From Pseudoalteromonas spongiae UST010723-006 (lineage in GTDB: Bacteria; Pseudomonadota; Gammaproteobacteria; Enterobacterales; Alteromonadaceae): 64,000 nucleotides of DNA. The translations under genes were made by a program, and so were the position numbers. The stretch spans positions 2,653,001 through 2,717,000 of the forward strand of contig NZ_CP011039.1 in assembly GCF_000238255.3 (NCBI RefSeq), in the 5' to 3' direction. Positions 57,492 through 64,000 of this stretch are shown here, in pieces. The notes beneath the pieces are model-generated. The model ran no database searches. It was not told the origin of the DNA and saw only the letters and a program-made list of their open reading frames with translations. How positions within the stretch are numbered: position 1 is the first letter of the stretch; each line of letters starts with the position of its first letter.

Positions 57492-58832
57492 ATGTTAGAT
57501 AAAGTTGTAATTGCAAACCGCGGCGAAATCGCCCTGCGTGTGCTGCGTGCATGTAAAGAGCTCGGTATAAAAACTGTTGCTGTGCACTCAACTGCAGACA
57601 AAGACCTAAAACACGTTTTACTTGCAGATGAAACCATTTGTATTGGTAAGCCACCTGCATCTGAAAGCTATTTAGATACAACACGTATCATTGCGGCGGC
57701 AGAAGTAACTGACGCTGTAGCAATTCACCCAGGCTACGGTTTCCTATCAGAAAATGCTGACTTTGCTGATCAAGTAGAGCAAAGTGGTTTTATTTTCATT
57801 GGCCCGAAAGGCGACACTATTCGCATGATGGGTGACAAGGTTTCAGCAATCGACGCTATGCGTAAAGCCGGTGTTCCTTGTGTTCCAGGTTCTGATGGTC
57901 CACTTACAGACGACAGCGAGCGCAACAAGCAAATCGCAAAACGCATTGGTTACCCAGTAATCATCAAGGCTGCTGGCGGCGGCGGTGGTCGTGGTATGCG
58001 TGTAGTGCGTAGCGAAGAAGAGCTAATTGATTCAATTGCATTAACGCAAACAGAGGCGAAGCAATTCTTCAATAATGGCGTTGTTTACATGGAGAAATTC
58101 CTTGAAAACCCACGTCATATTGAAATTCAAGTACTTGCTGACGGTCAAGGTAATGCGGTTCACTTAGGTGAGCGTGATTGTTCAATGCAACGTCGCCACC
58201 AAAAAGTGGTAGAAGAAGCACCAGCACCAGGTATTACAGCAGAAATGCGTAAAAACATTGGTGAGCGCTGTACACGTGCATGTGTTGAAATTGGCTACCG
58301 CGGTGCAGGTACATTTGAGTTCTTATACGAAAATGGTGAGTTCTACTTTATTGAAATGAATACACGTATTCAGGTAGAACACCCAGTAACGGAAATGGTT
58401 ACAGGCATCGATCTGATTAAAGAACAGCTAAAAATTGCAGCAGGCCAACCATTATCAATTACTCAAGATGATATTGTTATTCGCGGCCATGCGATTGAAT
58501 GCCGTATCAATGCGGAAGACCCTGAAACCTTTATTCCATCACCAGGTAAAATCACACGATTCCATCCTGCTGGCGGCTTAGGTATTCGCTGGGACAGCCA
58601 CATTTACGCTGACTACTCAGTCCCACCGCATTACGATTCAATGATTGGTAAGCTTATCACTTACGGTGAAAACCGTGACGTAGCGATTTCACGTGCTAAA
58701 AACGCACTGAACGAGCTTGTAATTGATGGTATAAAAACCAACACCCCACTTCACAAGAAAATTCTTGCTGATGAAAACTTCCATAATGGTGGCACAAACA
58801 TCCACTATTTAGAGAAGAAATTAGGGTTGTAA
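57492..58832 (+). CDS. accC: Acetyl-CoA carboxylase biotin carboxylase
   Basis: A 446-residue ATP-grasp enzyme that carboxylates the biotin of AccB. The biotin carboxylase N-domain begins [18 protein letters not shown]. The glycine-rich ATP lid is [14 protein letters not shown] and the catalytic region [18 protein letters not shown]. The length is standard. It is the last gene of the aroQ-accB-accC cluster and is followed at once by a terminator. Confidence 0.98.
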   Translation: MLDKVVIANRGEIALRVLRACKELGIKTVAVHSTADKDLKHVLLADETICIGKPPASESYLDTTRIIAAAEVTDAVAIHPGYGFLSENADFADQVEQSGFIFIGPKGDTIRMMGDKVSAIDAMRKAGVPCVPGSDGPLTDDSERNKQIAKRIGYPVIIKAAGGGGGRGMRVVRSEEELIDSIALTQTEAKQFFNNGVVYMEKFLENPRHIEIQVLADGQGNAVHLGERDCSMQRRHQKVVEEAPAPGITAEMRKNIGERCTRACVEIGYRGAGTFEFLYENGEFYFIEMNTRIQVEHPVTEMVTGIDLIKEQLKIAAGQPLSITQDDIVIRGHAIECRINAEDPETFIPSPGKITRFHPAGGLGIRWDSHIYADYSVPPHYDSMIGKLITYGENRDVAISRAKNALNELVIDGIKTNTPLHKKILADENFHNGGTNIHYLEKKLGL

Positions 58833-58840
58833 ATCCTTAG

Positions 58841-58868
58841 AAAAAAGCCAGCAGCTGCTGGCTTTTTT
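58841..58868 (+). terminator. Terminator of the accBC operon
   Basis: AAAAAAGCCAGCA, GC, TGCTGGCTTTTTT: a perfect palindrome 9 bases after the accC stop, with tails suited to both directions. Confidence 0.92.
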
Positions 58869-58950
58869 ATTTCTCTAATTTTGACTTGTACAGTTGCGAA
58901 CATTTAATAATCAATTGATTAATAAAATACATTTTTTACCCTATTGGCTA

Positions 58951-58979
58951 GTGACAAGGCAATTAAAAGTTCTTATACT
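58951..58979 (+). promoter_or_regulatory. Sigma-70 promoter of the CAU tRNA
   Basis: GTGACA (58951-58956), exactly 17 bases, TATACT (58974-58979): five of six consensus bases in each box. It lies 46 bases before the tRNA and is followed by CTCACCGC. Confidence 0.7.
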
Positions 58980-59025
58980 TCTCACCGCTTAGTCATTAAG
59001 TAACTATAACTAACGCGTCTTAAAT

Positions 59026-59102
59026 GGCCCTATAGCTCAGTTGGTTAGAGCACACGACTCATAATCGTTAGGTCCCTGGTTCGAGTCCAGGTGGGGCCAC
59101 CA
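59026..59102 (+). tRNA. tRNA with CAU anticodon, probably tRNA-Ile2 (lysidine type)
   Basis: A 77-base cloverleaf with encoded CCA. The anticodon loop is CTCATAA. The acceptor GGCCCTA pairs with TGGGGCC, giving C4-G69 and C5-G68, which are positive determinants for the lysidine synthase TilS and are absent in elongator tRNA-Met (U4-A69, A5-U68 in E. coli). The GACTCATAATCG arm and TCCCTGG T arm also resemble E. coli ileX. It has no initiator features (no C1-A72 mismatch). It is therefore likely to read AUA codons after modification of C34. Confidence 0.85.
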
Positions 59103-59406
59103 TTTATTATTGTTGCAAAACGTAATAACACTCTCAAATATTCGCACCCTAATGCTGTAAATCGTCTAGCAATTTGTGTTTTCAAATCATTTTTATCTGC
59201 TTAGTAGAAATATTTAACTACGACTATCAACCACCTCAATTCGGTAACAAAAATAACAATCCATTTACATTTGTTTATATTTCAGTTGATTAAGATGTAG
59301 ACGCAGAACAAAAAATGAGCAAGTATAAATTTACTTAGATAACAACTAAGTACTCTTTTCGGGTAGCAGCAAACATTTAGAACAGAATTTATAATAAGGA
59401 TGCGGA
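59103..59406. other. Intergenic stretch without recognised features
   Basis: An AT-rich gap of about 300 bases between the CAU tRNA and the 50-codon ORF. No terminator, repeat, long frame or clear promoter was recognised in it. It must hold the promoter of the ORF that follows. Confidence 0.5.
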
Positions 59407-59559
59407 ATGATAAGCTTAATTCTATATTTCACACTGCAGTTACAAGCGAGTGGCATTGCTATGGATACAGGCGCAATACTTTCAGATGTTGGTGGTGCGG
59501 AAATTATGGCGTCAAATCCAAAAGATAAACCTCAAAGACCAACTAAGCCACCAGAGTAA
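59407..59559 (+). CDS. 50-residue protein with hydrophobic N-terminus and proline-rich tail
   Basis: ATG 59407 follows AAGGATG, a fair ribosome binding site. The product begins with a hydrophobic segment (MISLILYFTLQLQASGIAM), continues with an alanine/glycine-rich middle (DTGAILSDVGGAE) and ends in KDKPQRPTKPPE. It could be a short membrane peptide or an exported leader. It is followed by a shared terminator. No family is recognised; it may not be expressed. Confidence 0.5.
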   Translation: MISLILYFTLQLQASGIAMDTGAILSDVGGAEIMASNPKDKPQRPTKPPE

Positions 59560-59576
59560 TACTAGGTTATTGGAAT

Positions 59577-59603
59577 AAAAAAGGCGCTTCAAGCGCCTTT
59601 TTT
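59577..59603. terminator. Bidirectional terminator next to speD
   Basis: AAAAAAGGCGCTT, C, AAGCGCCTTTTTT between the 50-codon ORF and the convergent speD. The right arm reaches into the speD stop codon (59602-59604). Confidence 0.88.
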
Positions 59604-60414
59604 AAAATGCAGAGTCTGCTGGATAATTTCTACCATAGAATATTTCATGCATTTCGCGTGAAAGCTTGTGACGAATTTCCTGCTGCTCAGCTTCAGATAA
59701 ATCATCTGTTGTAATACCGAATAAATACGCATTTAAATCGGTTTCTTTAAGCATCATTTTGGTATGGAACAAGTTTTCTTGGTATACGTTCACGTCAATC
59801 ATTTGATACGCGTCTTGCGTGTCTTCAGTCATAAAGTTCTGAATTGAATGAATATCATGATCAATGTAGTGCTTTTTGCCATCTACGTCACGCGTAAAGC
59901 CGCGCACACGATAATCGATTGTCACAACATCAGACTCTAATGAGTGAATTAAAAAGTTCAACGCTTTAAGTGGTGAGATAACACCACAGGTTGATACTTC
60001 AATATCCGCTCGGAAAGTACAAATACCGTCATGAGGATGCTCCTCAGGGTATGTGTGTACACAAATATGGCTTTTATCTAAGTGTGCAACAACTGAGTCT
60101 GGTAATGGGCCCGGCTCTTCTTGCTGAGCTGTCGCATCGGCTACTGGCTCTTCAGAGATAAGAATAGTTACACTGGCACCTTGAGGGTCGTAGTCCTGGC
60201 GAGCAACATTTAGAATATTTGCACCGATGATATCAACTACTTCACCTAAAATATCGGTTAGGCGTTCAGCACTGTACTGTTCATCAATGTATTCAATGTA
60301 TTCTTTACGTTGTTGTGGTGTCTTTGCATAACACACGTCATAAATACTAAAACTAAGGCTTTTTGTTAAGTTATTAAAACCGTGTAACTTTAGCTTTTTA
60401 AATGGCTTTGGCAC
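59602..60414 (-). CDS. speD: S-adenosylmethionine decarboxylase proenzyme
   Basis: A 270-residue proenzyme of the long E. coli type (class 1B). It makes decarboxylated SAM for spermidine synthesis. The self-cleavage site that yields the pyruvoyl group is Lys-Ser in [14 protein letters not shown]. The N-terminal [14 protein letters not shown] and later [19 protein letters not shown] and [21 protein letters not shown] match E. coli closely. No speE is adjacent, unlike in E. coli. Confidence 0.96.
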   Translation of the reverse strand: MPKPFKKLKLHGFNNLTKSLSFSIYDVCYAKTPQQRKEYIEYIDEQYSAERLTDILGEVVDIIGANILNVARQDYDPQGASVTILISEEPVADATAQQEEPGPLPDSVVAHLDKSHICVHTYPEEHPHDGICTFRADIEVSTCGVISPLKALNFLIHSLESDVVTIDYRVRGFTRDVDGKKHYIDHDIHSIQNFMTEDTQDAYQMIDVNVYQENLFHTKMMLKETDLNAYLFGITTDDLSEAEQQEIRHKLSREMHEIFYGRNYPADSAF

Positions 60415-60511
60415 TATAAACCACCCTCAATTGTATAAAATAATCGCGATTTCGCTTTTGAAGAGGGCGGATTTTATATGAAAATCCCCCCACGCAAAAG
60501 TACTATTTTTG

Positions 60512-60916
60512 CTATTCTTCAATGATCTCGTAACTGTGTGTAATATCGACTGTTTTATCTAGCATAAGTGCTACTGAACAGTACTTTTCAGCCGACAAAC
60601 TAATTGCACGTGAAAGATGCTTTTCAGACACATCTTTACCAGTAACTACAAAGTGTAGATTAATTTTAGTAAAAACTCGTGGAGTTGTTTCTGCACGCTC
60701 TGCAGAGAGCTTTACTTCAAGGTTGGAAAAGTTTTGTTTTGCTTTATTTAAAATGCTAACAACATCAACAGAAGAGCAGCAGCCTGCTGACATTAAAACC
60801 ATTTCCATAGGGCTTGGCGCAGCGCTATCACTGCCTGTATCAAACACCACATTGTGGCCCGAGTTAGAAAGCCCAACGAAGGTATCTCCGTCGACCCATT
60901 TCACATTTGCTTGCAT
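60512..60916 (-). CDS. OsmC family protein (YhfA-like)
   Basis: A 134-residue protein of the OsmC/Ohr fold. SPMEMVLMSAGCCSSVDVVSIL contains the two adjacent cysteines of the YhfA subgroup, and the chain ends YCSVALMLDKTVDITHSYEI. It is probably a thiol peroxidase-like or redox-linked protein, but YhfA's substrate is not known. It is monocistronic between speD and DUF3802. Confidence 0.87.
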   Translation of the reverse strand: MQANVKWVDGDTFVGLSNSGHNVVFDTGSDSAAPSPMEMVLMSAGCCSSVDVVSILNKAKQNFSNLEVKLSAERAETTPRVFTKINLHFVVTGKDVSEKHLSRAISLSAEKYCSVALMLDKTVDITHSYEIIEE

Positions 60917-61007
60917 TGTTTACACTCTTATTTATTAATCTACAAACGATTGTATGTAAGCAACACAAGATAGCAATAAAAAGCGCTAACTAACAGTGTG
61001 AATATAG

Positions 61008-61346
61008 CTAGGAAACAGCTGAATCAAATAAGTTTTTAACGAGCCCTGAAAACTCATCAATAAAGGCATGTTGTTCAATCGTAACAGGTTGATTAACAAC
61101 GCCCGATAGCACTTCCTGTAGATCGTAAACAATACCGTCAACTTCACGCATAATCACACTGCGGTCATCAACACTTAAGTCTTCATGCTGCATGCAAAAA
61201 TTAATGATTTGTTCAGCAATATCATCTTCAATCAATGCCATTACTGTAGGCGCGCCTGGTCGAACTTCTCCTGGCTTTTCGAACAAGGATAAGTGTTCTG
61301 TTAAGTACATGATAAGCTCATCATAACCTTGCTGATCAATTACCAT
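61008..61346 (-). CDS. DUF3802 family protein
   Basis: A 112-residue acidic, helical cytoplasmic protein with GYDELIMYLTEHLSLFE, VMALIEDDIAEQIINFC and MREVDGIVYDLQEVL, consistent with the DUF3802 family found in Shewanella, Vibrio and Pseudoalteromonas. Function unknown. It is separated from the ast genes by about 320 bases that contain an inverted-repeat element and a terminator. Confidence 0.7.
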   Translation of the reverse strand: MVIDQQGYDELIMYLTEHLSLFEKPGEVRPGAPTVMALIEDDIAEQIINFCMQHEDLSVDDRSVIMREVDGIVYDLQEVLSGVVNQPVTIEQHAFIDEFSGLVKNLFDSAVS

Positions 61347-61436
61347 TTATTTATCTACCTACTACGTGTATTTGATATGACTATTTTAAGCAGATTAGTT
61401 AAATAAATACTACCCTGCACTTTTTTATTACTTCTA

Positions 61437-61598
61437 ATACCAACTCTGCTCACTATGTGTTTAGCTATAACACTGATTCACTCAAATGCTCACATTGCGA
61501 AACTTTTTAACGTAGTGAGGCTACATTAATACATTTCAGCGCAACTCACTCTACAGCTAACTCGCCAAAAAAAGTGAGCTATTTAAGTAAATTGGTAT
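61437..61598. repeat. Candidate short dispersed repeat with inverted ends
   Basis: A 162-bp segment that begins ATACCAACTCTGCTCAC and, read from the other end, begins ATACCAATTTACTTAAATAG followed by CTCAC. The shared parts are ATACCAA at the tips and CTCAC a little inside. It holds no ORF. It looks like a small non-coding repeat or decayed MITE, but the ends match only in short blocks. Confidence 0.4.
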
Positions 61599-61624
61599 CA
61601 CCTTTCTTCCAATAACTATAGACA

Positions 61625-61650
61625 TAAAAAAAGCAGCTTGCGCTGCTTTT
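61625..61650 (-). terminator. Terminator of the ast operon
   Basis: On the minus strand AAAAGCAGC, GCAA, GCTGCTTTTTTT: a 9-bp stem with a GNRA tetraloop, 18 bases after the astD stop. Confidence 0.87.
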
Positions 61651-61667
61651 ATAGTTAAAACTTATTA

Positions 61668-63149
<1,482 letters not shown>

Positions 63150-63153
63150 CTAT

Positions 63154-64000
63154 TTAAAGTGGTGCGATAGTGATCACATCACCTTCTGAAACATGTAGCG
63201 CATTTGCAAGTTCAGCAGACAAAGTAACTGTCTCGCTGTTTGCATCCAAGGTCATTGTCGATAGTAACGCTCTAAAGTCAACCAACTTGTGGTTTGACAG
63301 CATAAAACTTGCCTCTGAGCCTTGTGCCATATCACCAATTACCACAGTGCGGTTTTGGCAATCGCGGATTGTTTTGATATTACTAATATCTGCTTCTACC
63401 GTTGGCCCTGCATCAAAAATATCTACATAGCCGTTAAACGTGAAGCCTTCGCTTTTTAATAACTCAATTGCTGGACGGGTTTTATCATGTACCTGACCAA
63501 TTACCGCTTGTGCGTCTTTACTAAGTAAATTTACATAAATTGGGTATTTTGGCATTAATTCAGCAATAAACACTTTCTGGCCAATACCTGTCAGGTAGTC
63601 TGCCGTTGGAAAATCCATTGAGAAGAAGTGCTCTTCTAACCATTGCCAAAACGGGCTTTCGCCGTTTTCATCAGATACACCGCGCATTTCAGCTAATACT
63701 TTACTAGCAAAGCGCTCTGCATGCGCATTCATAAACATAAAGCGCATTTTTGATAATAACTTACCATTTCCACCTTGACGGTAATGATCTTGTAGGTACA
63801 AAGTACATAGCTCTGTTGCACCAGTGTAATCATTACATAAGGTAAGAATATCTACTGCTTTGTAAACATTAAGTTCACGCGACGAGTGGATCACCTTGCT
63901 TAAGTGATAATGGTAAAAGGCATCATCTAAGCCAACTGCCGCTTCAATTGCAGATGTACCGACAACTTCGCCAGTCGCCAAATCTTCCATTACAAACAAA
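63154..64000 (-). CDS. astA: Arginine N-succinyltransferase, C-terminal part (partial)
   Basis: The C-terminal 281 residues are in the window; the rest lies beyond base 64000 (the family is about 340 residues long). The enzyme succinylates arginine, the first step of the AST catabolic pathway. Family motifs are GTSAIEAAVGLDDAFYHYH, LYLQDHYRQGGNGKLLSKMR, FMNAHAERFASKVLAEMRG, and DIFDAGPTVEADISNIKTI. It is followed by astD in the same operon. Confidence 0.94.
   Translation of the reverse strand, partial: LFVMEDLATGEVVGTSAIEAAVGLDDAFYHYHLSKVIHSSRELNVYKAVDILTLCNDYTGATELCTLYLQDHYRQGGNGKLLSKMRFMFMNAHAERFASKVLAEMRGVSDENGESPFWQWLEEHFFSMDFPTADYLTGIGQKVFIAELMPKYPIYVNLLSKDAQAVIGQVHDKTRPAIELLKSEGFTFNGYVDIFDAGPTVEADISNIKTIRDCQNRTVVIGDMAQGSEASFMLSNHKLVDFRALLSTMTLDANSETVTLSAELANALHVSEGDVITIAPL

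Overview
The window is ordinary chromosomal DNA from a marine gammaproteobacterium, most likely Pseudoalteromonas or a close relative in the Alteromonadales. This rests on the low to moderate GC content, on gene orders shared with Escherichia coli and Vibrio (purL/mltF/tadA, fxsA/groES/groEL, cutA/dsbD, aroQ/accB/accC, efp with epmA and epmB), on several small families typical of marine gammaproteobacteria (DUF2780, DUF3016, DUF2058, DUF3802), and on a secreted subtilase with thrombospondin type 3 repeats. No phage, plasmid, CRISPR array, rRNA operon or intact insertion sequence is visible. The genus call is an inference; no database search was run.

Layout. 1-6.3 kb: the end of a glutamate-synthase-like gene, a succinate-semialdehyde dehydrogenase, a large S8 peptidase and a small membrane protein. 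6.3-9.1 kb: a DUF2780 protein and feoAB. 9.1-15.9 kb: purL with a second, broken copy of its own 3' end and stacked terminators downstream, then mltF, a 49-codon basic ORF and tadA. 16-24 kb: gsk, a 440-base gap with two related sRNA-like units, a secreted phosphodiesterase, hemH, a MITE-like element, a porin, a REC-REC-GGDEF regulator and rarD. 24-32.4 kb: recQ, an amidohydrolase, an Omp85-type barrel and a three-gene ABC exporter operon. 32.5-40 kb: a flavoprotein, cytochrome c, DUF2058, MFS, a deacylase/lipoprotein/methyltransferase operon, tRNA-Ala, a DMT permease and a GDPD. 40-46.2 kb: a chemoreceptor with a coiled-coil partner, the complete EF-P lysylation set, and several small proteins. 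46.4-51.3 kb: a REC-PAS-GGDEF-EAL regulator facing a PAS histidine kinase. 51.4-59.1 kb: groEL-groES with a sigma-32 type promoter, fxsA, cutA-dsbD, aroQ-accBC and a CAU tRNA that fits tRNA-Ile2. 59.4-64 kb: a 50-codon ORF, speD, an OsmC protein, DUF3802, astD and the start of astA.

How the genes work together. Proteostasis and translation: GroES/GroEL, FxsA, DsbD, EF-P with EpmA and EpmB, TadA, a ProX-type deacylase and two tRNAs. Nucleotide, polyamine and amino acid metabolism: PurL, Gsk, SpeD, GabD and AstA/AstD, the last three linked to arginine, putrescine and GABA catabolism. Lipid and cofactor synthesis: AroQ, AccB/AccC, HemH. Signalling: two c-di-GMP regulators, a HisKA_2 kinase and a chemoreceptor. 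Iron: FeoA/FeoB.

The least explained parts are the duplicated purL tail at 9.5-9.75 kb, the paired sRNA-like units at 17.4-17.7 kb, the MITE-like element at 20.3-20.6 kb, the convergent kinase/c-di-GMP regulator pair, and several small ORFs with good ribosome binding sites.
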